A stretch of 64,000 nucleotides of DNA from Bryopsis sp. KO-2023 (lineage: Eukaryota > Chlorophyta > Ulvophyceae > Bryopsidales > Bryopsidaceae), in the NCBI GenBank assembly GCA_030272585.1, contig BSYQ01000008.1, positions 3,968,001 through 4,032,000 of the forward strand, written 5' to 3'. Of this stretch, positions 1-11,652 are shown piece by piece; the stretch's first letter is position 1; each line of letters opens with the position of its first letter. The notes beneath the pieces were generated by a model, which ran no database searches, was not told the DNA's origin, and was given only the letters and a program-made list of their open reading frames with translations. The position numbers were made by a program, and so were the translations under genes.

Positions 1-285
1 CATTGGGAAAAGTTGAATGATGAGTTTCGGTTTAGCAAAAGGGGGGGTCTTGTAAAAAGGAATAGCGTTTCTCTTCTCTATGTGCTTGAGAAAATGAAAA
101 GTGAACATCTGTTGATTCATGCCAAAAAATTTGGTATGTGTGGTGGGTGGTTGAGGGTGCTGTGCATGATCATCTTATCGACATCGATTGAATTTGTTGT
201 GGGAAAATTTTGGATTGATTTTCCCCAGGACTAACAAATCTGGGTGGGTGGAATTGCATTCTTATTGCGTGGAGGAAAACTTCAA

Positions 286-627
286 TCACGGAAAAAAGGG
301 GCTTAATTGTGTATCATAAAAGGTGCTTAAATAAACAAGAGTATTGATGGATGCCGCTCTGTTCTTCTGAAAACGATCTCCGAAGTGGATTGATTTTTGT
401 TACAGACGAAATTCCTTGCCACGCATATTTTTGCCTCTTATCCCCACCACTGTTCCGTGCTCTCAACACCATTATCTAAAATTGGCCTATGTCTATGTCT
501 CCCTACAACGATCAGTTTCTATTTCCAAAATTCACCCAGCAATTTCTTGACGACCCCCAGACCTCCGGATAACGAGGTTTCAGGAAATCCTCGCGACACA
601 GCTTTCGGAAAGCTTCATTTCCTTGTT
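286..627 (-). CDS. Candidate 3' exons of an unrecognised gene
   Basis: Two minus-strand exons fit together in phase: 627-563 (acceptor ends CACAG, donor GAG|GTCTGG) and 366-286 (acceptor TTTTCAG, ending in TGA). The first encodes GNEAFRKLCREDF, faintly like the GN..FR.L core of the DUF6824 domain known from diatoms and relatives; that likeness is weak. The second is a short tail of 26 residues. No upstream exon with the right phase (one-base overhang) was found between 627 and the SLX1 end at 766, so the start is unknown. Both exons could instead be chance open frames. Positions 1-285 and 628-765 hold nothing else I can support. Confidence 0.22.
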
Positions 628-765
628 CTGTGGAAGTAGCAATCACCCAGGCACCACAGCATCAATATCAAGGAGAGAATCGAAAAATACAAAGATTGCA
701 TTTCTAAGACAATGGATTGGAATTGCACTGTCAAATATCAAAACCCTACCTGCCGTGGACAAGCA

Positions 766-3700
766 TCAGTTCTGAACGGCTCTTTTCTGCTCCAAAATTC
801 GTTGGCGGAAAGAAATAGGAGAGTGCGGTGGCGATTGGGTCAAGACAGCCTCCTTCTTTCCACTGCGGAGGAAGCAACAAAAAAATAAATTGAAATTGCT
901 TTCAAATCATAACCCCACAGATAAAACAAAACTTGTCTGCTTCAATTTTCGATATCTTACATCCCTCCCTCTCTTTTTGCGTCTAAATTTTCTTTTCTTT
1001 TTTTTCACTTTCCCCCCACACTTTTCTCTTGTCCTTTCATCCATTGATTGCACCCCCCCTGTAAATAAAAATGCTTTTGAATTCAAAAAAAGTGTCGACG
1101 AAATATCTTGAATAGTATGTTCATATTAATTAGACATATGCGGATCTTTTCTGAAAATAAACACATACACACAAACCTGCATTCTATCAAAATCTAATTC
1201 CCTTGATATTCTCTAACAGCTTATGACTACATATTCTTTACAGCAGATCGTTCCATATTTGGATGATTCTGCGCGGAGGGTGTTTAAACCCTGAACAAAA
1301 ACATGCTACGGCTTTCCAGCATCTACACACAACTTTCAAACATTCCAGAAATCACCAACCTACCTGTCCACATTTTCTTGACCGTTTCTCTTCACCGACA
1401 TCCTTTGGAAGCTGCAGAGAAGCTGTGGTGGGGTCACTAGATCCACGGTTTCGCGATTTTCCCTCGATCGATCCAGACATGGAGTAGAATACAGCAGTTC
1501 CACCTGGCTATTTGACTGTGCATCGCCACCAGGATTTCTCAGTGGAGTCAAAGCAATGACCTGACTCGATGATGGTCCAACAACCCCACCGCTTCGATTA
1601 CTAATAGCACTGTTCAGGGGATCTACACCCGGAGACTGCTGGCTTGCATTGATCCAATCATTTGCTGCTGAAATTAGATTATTGCCACCGTCGATTGGGC
1701 TCCCCATATTAGTAATCTCTGGTGGTCTTGGAAAACTCTTTCCGAAGCCTAGTGGTGATGGTGTCAATAGATCCACAGCTTCATTCACGTTGGTAGGAGG
1801 AATGCCGATGTCTGGTGCTTCGTCAGGGGTACCCGGCCGGTGCCAGAGTCGAATCAACTCACGTTTCTTTTTCTTGATCGGTTGAGCGTTAAAATCGTCC
1901 GGTTGCAACCCATTTTCGTCACCACAAGGGGCTCTACCCCCAAGATTTCCATCGCAATCCAAGTCAATGCCCAGGGCTGAACCCCCTGGTTCTGGAAGAA
2001 ATGCATCACTTGGTCCAGCCCCCAGCCCATCCACGATCGGTCGATCGAAATCGAAAAAGTCTCTTTCCTCGACCAACAGATCCTCTCCATGAATGCCCAT
2101 CGGAGCATCGACTCTGCTTGTGGTTTCGGATTCCCCCCGCTGACCCCTCGGCTTTTTGTTCTTGGGTTGGCGTGGTTTCTTTGTTTTTTTTGGGGGGTTT
2201 TGGGCCTTTCTTAGGATCTCTGCGCATGCTTCCATTCTGGCCGTCTCGATGGCGGATCTGTATGCGTTCCAGGTGCTGTTGGATGCGAAGGTTGAGAGAA
2301 CATCCATCCACACCAGGTTTCTCGAGCAAGCGGTGCACTTTCCCTCTTGCTCGGTGGCGGCGAAATCCTCCCCATGGAGGAATAAATGCTCAGCAAGACA
2401 ACGGATGTGATATCGACCGCCACATTCACAGCTCTGTTTGTGGGTCGGCAAAACAGGGGAAATTTTCTTAATGAAGTTAAAAGAGAAAATCGTATCTGCC
2501 CACGCTGTCAGTAGGCAAACATAACAAAACAAAACGAAAGAATGTATACACATGCCTATGTTTATTCTTTTGTTGTTATTTCATTGATATCAAGCATCAG
2601 ACAAAGAAACGAATTTGGGAAGAATTTGAGGTTGAATTCAAGGAACGAAAAAAAGGCACAGCAATGGCTTGACACAATGGTTAAATAATAAATATCTTTT
2701 GCGATATTCACTTGCAACGGATGCTCCGCTGCGGAAAAAAAGAAGAAAAAAAAACTCACCACCCAAGATGGCTTTGCAATTTTTTTGCAGATCACACATT
2801 TTCTCCTTTCTTTTCTTTCCGCATCAGGATCTTCGCCTTGCTGGACCTCGACTCCTCGGTTGTTTGGAATTGATGGCTGAGCAGCATCGCCATCCATACG
2901 GTTGGTGATGGCATCGTTTTCCTGCATTCTTGAAGCTCCTATTGTTGATGCCAACTCCTGTGAAAAAATAGCACTTCCAGTGATTCATTTTTTTAGTTTT
3001 GATGTTTGCAGAAATGCCTGTGACCCTTCTCAATTTTTCTTGCATCAAATTTACTTTCTATTGGAACAGTTAGCGTTCCCCCCTTCCCCCCAAACAAACA
3101 TAAATAAATGAATAAAATGCAACATTAGTGAATAGCATCAACACACACTGCCGACCACCAGAACTAGAGCTTAGTCTGGAAACACCCTTCATCATCACTT
3201 TTTGATGTTGAATGCCATATCCCTCGTTCGCAGAGCAGCCAAGCCATTACGGAACAAAAAGTGCAGCAAGATGAAAGTTAAAACTAACCCCTTCGTCGAT
3301 GGCTTCTTCCTCCATGTCTGACGTTTCGTGTATGCATTGCGGGAGTTCATCCATAGGAGCTATGATATCTGGGATGTGTCCAGGGGGTTGCCGGCAACCT
3401 GGCAAAACCACACAGCAACCCATCGAAATCATAGTTTGATTTGGTTTGGACACATTTCGCACAAACTATGTGATCTCAAATTGTAGGGGGTTTTTTCCCC
3501 CTTTTTGGGTGGGGTTTTTTGCACTGATCGAATACACATTTTACCGTATGTTTCAATTAACTAAGTTCTCAATCTCGAAACTGTGAATAAAGAAACTGCC
3601 TTATGTAAATGTCACACACATTTAATAAATATTTTATTTTAAATCTTTATACATTTTTTAATCACTATTATTTTACAAAAAAGGAGGGGGGGAGGGGAGT

Positions 3701-5583
3701 TGTTTTACTAAACATGCCACGGTTCAAATATCGATACAGGGGATCGTGATTCTAACAAAAAAAATTATTGATAAAATATCAGTTTTGATTTTTTTTGTAA
3801 CTTTCATGGTGAGTATTCCTGAAGATAAAAGAGCAATACCATCTTTCAATTTCGATCGCTCTGTAGAAAAGAAATGAGTGATCAATGGAAAATACTTCCA
3901 CGGATCGCAATGCAGCATTTCGAAGACAATCCGCACCTGCGAAAAATTCCAGATATAATGAACCGAAAACACACACAGACATTTTGTTTGAAACAACTCA
4001 AAAAACACCAGTGCGATGCTGTAGTGTTAATCGACCGGTTTTCCTATTTAAGCGGAATGGTGAAAATTGAGCGCCAGATTTTTATTGAGACATAAAAAAA
4101 AAGCAGAAGAACCTTCTGAGATGAATCCAAGAATAGATCTGATGAAAGTGAAAAAGAAAGGCTGATTACACGATTTCCAACGAAATACATATTTTTTTTC
4201 AATTTAATAATTAGATGTTGTTTTGCATTTCACCCCCTCATCTGACACAGAACCATTAACAATACCGACATTGTCTGGAGTTTGTTTTGAGATCAATTGT
4301 TTTTGATTTTTTTTCTTTGAGAACCACCTGCGAAATTTCTCAGGGTTAATTAACAAACATACTCACCATGGGGATTCACATTCATTTGTTCATTAATTAA
4401 TAATTTAACTATGTATATTTTTATTTTTTTTTGGGGGGGGGACTTCTCAGTACCTTTCCTGCCACACCAATTTGCTCTTTCTTGGCCAACACTCCAACCG
4501 CATCCTTCACCAAATTTGATTTTTGAGGATTTTGCCATGCCCATTCAAACTGTAGGGCTGCTACCTTTCCACAAACCAGGATTAAGAGCTCCATGTGATT
4601 CTTATGAATTTCCGGTTTTTAAATTCGCGACTATGCATGGCACCATAAGATGTCAAAACGAACAGCAAGAAAACTCCAAAAGCAAATAAATACGTCAGCC
4701 TCCGCATAATACATTCCCCAAAATGTTAAGAACAAAAATATACCCCCCCCCCAAAAAAAACAAACAAACAAACAAACAAACAAAACACCATTGGAGGAAT
4801 GTGCTGTCAGCAAGGATAAAGATAAATCGCATGTCTGACTGACAATGAATAGACTGCATGCACATTTTTTTCACTGTAGAGAGCAATTCAAAAAAGTGAT
4901 TTTCCACTAAATAAAAAGTCTGCAAGTGGGGGTCTATCTTACCTTGGTTGGGAAACCATACACCACCATCACCATCTCCCAGGTCCTTCCTTTGGATGTT
5001 TTTTTCGCTCCGCCTTTGACCTCCCCGTTATGCTGGCGAAGCCTGCGTTGAGGATTCACGGTGAACCTGACCACCAAAACAGAAACAAATGAGCTGCGCC
5101 CCCCCCCCAAAAAAAAGTAAGAATAATAACGAAGCCGCACGACGTTTGAAAAGTCGTCACTGTAAACTATCAGAAAGGGAAAAGATTTCTTCCCCCCCCC
5201 TCACCCCCCACCCAACGATTCCCCACAGAAACATTACGGTAAGCACGATATCGCGAACGGAGTCGTCGGACCCAGTCCCACAGCCTCGGGGGGATTGTCG
5301 GCCAGCGACCTCTTCAGTTTCGAAGCATGTTTTTTTTTGTAACTCGACAAAGAAACCAAGTTTTCAGGGATTCAAGGCGGAGAGTCGAAGCTCCTTCAAC
5401 GCTTGACGCCACGTAAAAATACGCTTGGAGGAGGACGAACGGTATGGGGTGGCGACGCTGGAGCACGAAAATACTAGACCGAAATTCAAAGAACGGAGCT
5501 TACCCGATGTAGGTTCGACCTTTATACCATTTGTTTTCCGTCCCCAGGGACACCAGCAGGTAACAGCCATAAAACCTCCGCAT
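766..5583 (-). CDS. SLX1: SLX1 structure-specific endonuclease subunit (GIY-YIG nuclease + zinc finger)
   Basis: Catalytic subunit of the SLX1-SLX4 nuclease, which cuts Holliday junctions, flaps and replication forks in the nucleus. Exons: 5583-5504, 5066-4943, 4564-4454, 3936-3840, 3398-3289, 2957-2760, 2433-1364, 862-766; all phases agree, giving about 628 residues. Residues 4-70 are the GIY-YIG fold: YGCYLL, RTYIG, then [12 protein letters not shown] with the conserved arginine, and FEW in ALQFEWAW supplying the catalytic glutamate. From about residue 228 a C4HC3 finger follows (CVICK, CECGG, H, CLAEH, CTAC), as in other SLX1 proteins. The start MRRFYGCY fits the family start. The tail of about 350 residues after the finger is far longer than in human SLX1 (275 residues in total). 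The last exon is the least certain; without its splice the frame stops at 1360. SLX4 is not visible here. Confidence 0.9.
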
Positions 5584-5683
5584 CGCCCAACCAAGCTTCC
5601 CCGCACCCACACTTCTGTCGCTTTTATACTGCGGGGTGACAGTATCTCACTTCACGCATGTCAGACTCATTCCAGCTTCCTGC
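5584..5683. promoter_or_regulatory. Bidirectional promoter between SLX1 and HDHD5
   Basis: The start codons of SLX1 (5583, minus) and HDHD5 (5684, plus) are only 100 bp apart, so both 5' UTRs and any core promoter must share this interval or overlap the genes. The segment contains TTTTATACTGC (TATA-like) but no clear paired elements. Confidence 0.5.
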
Positions 5684-8040
5684 ATGTTGAAAATCGCCAT
5701 TTGGCTCCATCACGTTCCACAGTGGGTTGTCCACAGGGTTGCTGGAGCAGCCATGAGAAAGGTGGTTTGTGGGGCGGCCTTGAAAACGTACCTGGAATAT
5801 GAAATGTCGATCCTGAGCAATGGGTCGGTGAAAGTAGTAGCCAACGTGGTTTTTTTTTCTGTGGGTTTTGCAGCAGGCGTTCCAAGTGTCGGTGAGGAGT
5901 TTTCCGAGATGGCTTGATGAACTCCAGGGCTTGAGACGTTCGTGGGATGCGAGGGGTGTTTCTGGCGCCGCCACCGTTGCTGAACAAGCCTTTGTGTTCG
6001 ACATCGACGGCGTATTACGCAAAGGAAAGCGAACCTTGCCACAAGCACAAGAGGCGTTACGGAAAGTAAGACATATGCGATCGTCAGACCGACCTTTCGA
6101 GGTTGCCTGTTTCGAATCCCTGGAGCACTGTGCATGCATGAAAGAAACACATGCTACCACCCGTGTACTTACATCCATAACATGGGGGGGGGGAGAGGTT
6201 TCACTCTTTGTTGATTGATCCATATTACACATGGCTTCTCAACATCGTTATGTATGTGTTTGCAGCTGTACACAGAGGACAGGTCGAGACCAAAATTCCC
6301 ACTGTGTTTCTTAACCAATGGTGGTGGGGTGAGCGAATCAACCAAGGCCAAACAGCTCACAGATTGGTTGGGAGTGAATGTAGCTCCTGATCAGGTCAGT
6401 TGGCCATAGCTCTATTTCCCTTCGCCAGTGGGATTTGAAATAAATAAAAACGGTTTCTTTTTTTCCTTTCGCAATATCATTTGTTTGTTTTGTTGGTAAA
6501 CCAGGTGGTGTTGGCACACACTCCAATGCGTGATTTGGTTCCCCGATTGGCAGACTCCCCCGTTCTGCTGTCAGGCAGAGGAACAGTTAAATCAGTTGCT
6601 AGCGAATATGGTTTCAAAAAGACTGTGACCACGGAGGAGTTGGGGCGGGCGATGCCCACAGCAACTCCGTTCTCTTCGTATCCCTCATTAGATGGGGAAG
6701 GTGGGATCTACAAGGAACCCGTGAACCTGCATTGTGCATGTTGCATCTTAAATGCTGCATCGTGCATCTTGAATGTTGCATCATGCATCTTAATTGCTGC
6801 ATCATGCATCTTGAATGTTAATCATGCGTCTTGAATGCTGCATCATGCATCTTGAATGCCGGATCTTGCATCTTGGATCCTGCATGTTTGTCAATGACAG
6901 AGTTGATTTTCTTCAAGCGTTCAGGTCGAACCCTAATTACCGGCCCTACAGACAACCACATCATTCCACTCAACAGTGCCTCCTGATTTCATAATTCAAC
7001 GCATCTACCAAACTGAGTGAACCAATCCTATTTCTTTTTTGTTTGCTAGGTGGTAGAATCTGCCCAGTGCGAGGTGATGGTCTGGGGACGCAATCCAACC
7101 CTTTCAAAGCAGTGCTGGTGTTCACTGATCCATCAGATTGGGCCAGAGATTTACAGTTGATCGTGGATGTTGTGATGTCGGGCGGTGTCCCTGGAAGAGT
7201 GAAGTTGCCCCCTGGTATGCTGCCGAGGCTTTGATTTGCTTCCGAGTTTGGATTGTTATGTATACAAGTGAAAAATTATGCAGTCATGAACTCGAAACGT
7301 GTGAGCGGTTGGAACAAGGTTAGATAGAATTTGAAGTCTGCAGTCACCATTTTGTTGAACAGGGGGCTTATTAGTTTTGGCTCCAAAACTCTATGTGGAA
7401 AATCATGAACTATGTTTTTTGTTTCGAGGAAGTGCCCCGGTGGAAGTTTTCTTCAGTCATGCCGATTTGCTCTGGGCGAACGATTTTCCGGCACCTCGAT
7501 TTGGACAGGGGGCTTTCTCCCTAGCATTCGAGTCTCTGTATAAAGCGACCACAGGAAAATCGGCCCCCGTCACTTGCTTCGGAAAACCCACCCCGTCACC
7601 ATACAGGTTTGATAACCCATTGCCAAATCGCTTTTTCCCCCTCATTATCAAAGGAACAACCAGGCAGGTTTGATGCGAATCGACCATGGTTGATTGTTCT
7701 ACTTTCTTTTTTTGTTCTTTCTTTTTTATCATTGGACATGAAAGGATCTTTTACTCAGCTGACAACATGCCTCCATTTTTGCAGGCTTGCCGAAAAGTTG
7801 CTGATGAAACAGGTTCCACCTCACTTGCATAATTCAACCCAACACCCCCCTTTTTCCAGAATCTACATGATCGGGGACAATCCGGCAGCCGATGTCAGAG
7901 GGGCTCGAAATGCAAAACATCCCTGGGTTTCGGTCCTGGTCAAAACTGGGGTGTTTTCCAAAGATGAAATCAACTCTAAGGAAGACCCTGCGGACATCGT
8001 TGCGGATGACGTTTTGGAGTTTGTTAAATCAGTGGTGTGA
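5684..8040 (+). CDS. HDHD5: HAD-superfamily hydrolase, HDHD5/CECR5 type, probably mitochondrial
   Basis: Haloacid-dehalogenase-like hydrolase of the CECR5/YKR070W family; the substrate is not established for the family. Exons 5684-5761, 5874-6065, 6266-6394, 6505-6700, 7050-7214, 7363-7606 and 7785-8040 join in phase to give 419 residues, the usual family length. Motif I is FDIDGVL with the nucleophilic aspartate. FLTNGGG is the motif II/substrate loop, VVLAHTPM and LSGRGT follow, then VLVFTDPSDWARDLQL, PRFGQGAF and CFGKP. Motif IV is MIGDNPAADVRGA. The first 40 residues are hydrophobic and basic with almost no acidic residue, compatible with a mitochondrial targeting peptide. Intron 4 carries a minisatellite. 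The gene is divergent from SLX1. Confidence 0.9.
6728..6895 (+). repeat. Imperfect about 21-bp minisatellite in HDHD5 intron 4
   Basis: About seven degenerate copies of a unit like GCATCATGCATCTTGAATGCT follow one another. Copies vary by substitution and small deletion (for example GCATCGTGCATCTTGAATGTT). The array lies wholly inside the intron 6701-7049. Confidence 0.8.
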
Positions 8041-8863
8041 AGGGACAGGATGGGGTTGGATTTCCTTTGCCAAGTCTTGCATGTGCGGGTCGTCGTGTCC
8101 AGTGCTGATGGATGCGATCAACTGGGGGTTGGAAGCCTCACACTGCAGGGATAATAATATCCTTGCTGTATGTTCATCCATCCCGGTGATGGGCGATTAT
8201 TTTTGGGCGGGTGTCAGCTGTTCAGGGGGGCGATTGGGATTGTAAAAACTTGATCGGTTACCAACAATGACTAAGTCCTCTCACCAACTCGATAAAAGAT
8301 TGAACTCGTATCCTGGGGGTGTTTCACTCATTTTCTCAAATGTGAGCGAGATGGGAGGTTCTTCGGATGAGATAAACGGTTTGGACTAAACCATACTAGA
8401 CTTTTAGAAATAATACAAAGGAACAAGAAGGCGATGACTGCAGAACAAACAAGTAAAAGAGAATTTGAGGGGGAAATGCTTGAAATTTACGAAACAAAAC
8501 ACACTACTTTTCCCTAAGAAAACCCAATCCTGCAACATATATTAGATGCACACCATATGGCACCACCATTCAAGAGTATCCCTCCAGATGCATCCCCAAT
8601 CATCAACACCACCACCTCCCATTCTTGTGTAGATCCGGCCAAAATCTTAACAACAATAAAAAGAAATCACTACAATGTGAAAAACCCAAACACCCCAGGA
8701 ACACCATATCGGATCCCCAGTCAAACCAAAAAAAATGCAAACAGTCTAATCCCAACTTTCTCTCTCTCTCTTAAAAAGAATAGAAAAAAAAACACGTCAA
8801 TCGCATTGGAGAAAAAAAAAGGGATGTCTCCAAACATAAAACGATTTCTCCCTCCTCTAAAAA
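8041..8863. other. Convergent 3' spacer
   Basis: Space between the HDHD5 stop and the DUF1499 stop, two convergent genes. It holds the 3' ends of both. The right half (8400-8860) is A-rich on the plus strand. No ORF with coding character was seen. Confidence 0.6.
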
Positions 8864-9355
8864 TCAAGATCGTTTCAGAAAGCTCCTCAGATCGTTCATG
8901 AACGCTCGAATTCGCCTGGCGTTCGTCCCCACATCACCCACTCCAACTCTGCTCACGGAACGCATGTCCACCACGATCTTCCCCTTGTCCTTTCCGCTTG
9001 CGCTCACCCGAATCGCGACATCATCCTTGAATCCAGCACTGGGGGTGGTCGCCACCGCCTCAATTCTTCCACTGGATTCATCGACCAAAGTCACCTCCCA
9101 CCTGTCAGCCCCTCGAGCCACAGATTCGCACGCCGAAAACACGGTGTCGAAATCGAAGTCTTTCCACGCTTGCGACCGGATGTCCGGATAAGCGATAGGT
9201 ATCAAGAACTTGGATTTCGCGGGGAAGGGGCCGACTTTCACGGTGGTGAACGTCGGAGGGTCGGTCAGGTTCGTGCTGATGTCGTTGAGCAGCAACGCAG
9301 CGATGATTGCGGCAAAGCCCATAATAACGAAAGCAGTGGGGCAAGCGCCGAACAT
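8864..9355 (-). CDS. DUF1499 family protein with N-terminal membrane segment
   Basis: A single uninterrupted ORF of 163 residues. Residues 5-24 form one hydrophobic segment (TAFVIMGFAAIIAALLLN), either a membrane anchor or an uncleaved signal. The rest matches DUF1499 in pattern: a VFSACESVARG helix, then SSGRIEAVATTPSAGFKDDV with the family GF.DDV..R core, and DMRSVSRVGVGDVGTNA followed by RRIRAF, the most conserved block. DUF1499 proteins occur in bacteria, plastid-bearing and other eukaryotes; their biochemical role is unknown. It is one of only a few intronless genes in the window. It is divergent from the Fused kinase gene and convergent with HDHD5. Confidence 0.85.
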   Translation of the reverse strand: MFGACPTAFVIMGFAAIIAALLLNDISTNLTDPPTFTTVKVGPFPAKSKFLIPIAYPDIRSQAWKDFDFDTVFSACESVARGADRWEVTLVDESSGRIEAVATTPSAGFKDDVAIRVSASGKDKGKIVVDMRSVSRVGVGDVGTNARRIRAFMNDLRSFLKRS

Positions 9356-9745
9356 GCAGCCCCCTCAATGGCAGTGTATAGCGAGTGCAGTCGCTGGGAA
9401 AAGTGGCAAGCGATAGGAAAAATGATGCTGGTCCTAGCACTGCCACTAAGTATGGCTTGTTAATTAATGGATCATTAATCGCCTTGAAATTATGTAATAT
9501 CATTTTTTGTCAGCTTGTTCAAAGGAGGCTGTTCTTCTGCAAGTTTGTTGAAGCAAAATGGCGTCAAAGCATCTGTCAATTTCTGTGGACGCATTACAAG
9601 CAATGCCAGAAACTGAAGTCGTCAAGCAGAAAAGGTCGATCTTTCTGTTGGGTTCCTGAGCCGGTCCTTTTAATTTGTCAAACCAAAAAAACACACACAC
9701 ACACCAATACAGCCCAACTCCAAACGGAAACCATAGATCGGCACG
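9356..9745. promoter_or_regulatory. Divergent promoter region, DUF1499 / Fused kinase
   Basis: 390 bp separate two divergent start codons. It contains a short TTAATTAATGGATCATTAAT block near 9460-9480 and a CA-repeat (ACACACACAC) near 9692. No defined site was identified. Confidence 0.4.
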
Positions 9746-11652
9746 ATGCCTCTGGAGGACTACAAGGTCATCGACCTGATTGGGGAAGGCTCGTTTGGAA
9801 AGGTGCAGTTTTCCCACACGAACAGTGCGATCGAATCGCAGCCCTGAAGACGTTTTTTCTTCTTTTCCTTCCATGTGTGGATTTCGAAACGATGAAAGTC
9901 AAACTGAGGGGGGGGGATGATGGCGTTTTGTTGCGCTTTGGTCGCAGGTTTACAAAGCTAGGCGACGTTTCACGGGTCAGACGGTGGCGATGAAATTCAT
10001 CGCAAAGAACGGCAAAAGCGAAAAAGACTTGGACAGTCTGCGGCAAGAAATCGAAATTCTGAAGGATTTGAAGCATGACAACATTATTCAAATGCTGGAC
10101 AGTTTCGAAACCAAAAGCGATTTTTGTGTCGTCACCGGTGAGCCCAGTTCTGAACGAGCAGACACCATCGGCAAAAAAAAACTTGGGGGAAACAGTGTGC
10201 GAAGCAGCTGTTTTTCCCCCCTTTTTTTTGTTGTGTTTTTCACTACATGCACCCCAACCCCCTTGTCCAATCCACCAGTGAATAAAAATTTCGGCTCAAA
10301 TTCACTGATTTCATTGTTGCTATTTTTGCTGTTTTTTTCTCAGAGTTTGCTAATGGAGAGCTGTTCGAAGTTTTGGAGGATGATCAGCATTTGCCAGAAA
10401 GCGTCTGCCAGATGATCGCCAAGCAATTGGTTGCTGCCCTGGAATACCTGCACAGAAATCGAATCATTCACAGAGATATGAAACCTCAGAACATCCTGCT
10501 GGGGACCAATGGCAGGGTGAAACTGTGCGATTTCGGGTTTGCCCGGGCGATGTCTCGAGAAACCCAGATGCTGACATCGATCAAAGGAACACCGCTGTAC
10601 ATGGCGCCAGAGTTGGTAAAAGAGCAGCCCTACGATCATACGGTGAGAAGATCGACTTAGAAAAGAAACTGCATTCATAAATCAATTTATTTGTTTTAAA
10701 TATGTAAATATAAAACAGCCATGAGGTTATACTTTTCACAATTAATTGTCTCGATGAACAAGCAACAAGAAGCTTCTATTTCTTGTTGTGTTTATTTAAT
10801 CTTTTTTTATGATTGGCATTTGGGTTGCAAACCGGACTCTGCAGTTTTCTGTTGTTTTTTTTTTTTAAGTGGGAGGTCGAAGTGCAGAGTGATGTATCGA
10901 TGGCATAAATTTTTGCTGAATCTTTTTTGTGGTTTGCCTTTTTCGATTGGGAAAAAAAACAAAGGTTGATCTGTGGTCCCTGGGCGTGATTCTTTACGAG
11001 CTGTTCACCGGCCAGCCTCCTTTCTACACCAACAGCATTTATTCACTGATCAAAATCATCGTCCACAATCGAGTGAAGTATCCAGAACACATGTCACAGG
11101 TGCGACCCAACGAAGCTCTCTTTTACCAAGTCAGACATATATATTTTATTATTTTCATTTATTGGTTTGAAAAAATTCTTTCATTAAGACTGGTGTGTGT
11201 GATTTGTGTTCGATTCCAGAATTTTCGTGGATTTTTGGAGGGACTGCTGCAGAAGCAGCCGAACAATCGCATGGGGTGGCCACATGTGAAAAACCACCCT
11301 TTCATTTCAGAAAACAGCAATTTTGCATTCCCGCAAGTCCAAGAGGAAGCCAAAGCAAAGGTATGCATCAAGCACTTTTTACATATTCTGTTCGATTCAG
11401 AACAGAATCCAACGAAAACAATATGGATAAATCTTGCGACTATTTATTTATTTATTGTCAAGTCCTGTCACCTCAAAGAAAAAAAAAAACTCCAGAAATG
11501 TAGAAAAAAAAGGATTTTCGAATTGATGGCTGATATTTAAGAGATGAAAATGAAGCTAAGTCAATTTTTTGCCCGACTGACAGACAAAGGGACTCCAACA
11601 GACGGCCGGTTCGACAGGGAAAGCCTTGGAAGCTTTCAAACAAGCTAGATGA
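9746..11652 (+). CDS. STK36: Fused/STK36-type serine/threonine kinase, kinase domain only
   Basis: Member of the Fused family, which in animals and plants acts in ciliary central-pair assembly, Hedgehog signalling or cytokinesis. Exons 9746-9802, 9948-10137, 10344-10642, 10965-11099, 11220-11360 and 11584-11652 join in phase to 296 residues. Motifs: [18 protein letters not shown] (glycine loop), VAMKFIAK (lysine), [56 protein letters not shown] and PYDHTVDLWSLG. These closely follow known Fused kinases. Human STK36 and plant TIO exceed 1,300 residues because of C-terminal ARM/HEAT repeats. Here the frame ends 23 codons into a last small exon, so the protein is little more than the catalytic domain. 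The acceptor of exon 4 is A-rich (AAAAAAAACAAAG). Confidence 0.9.
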
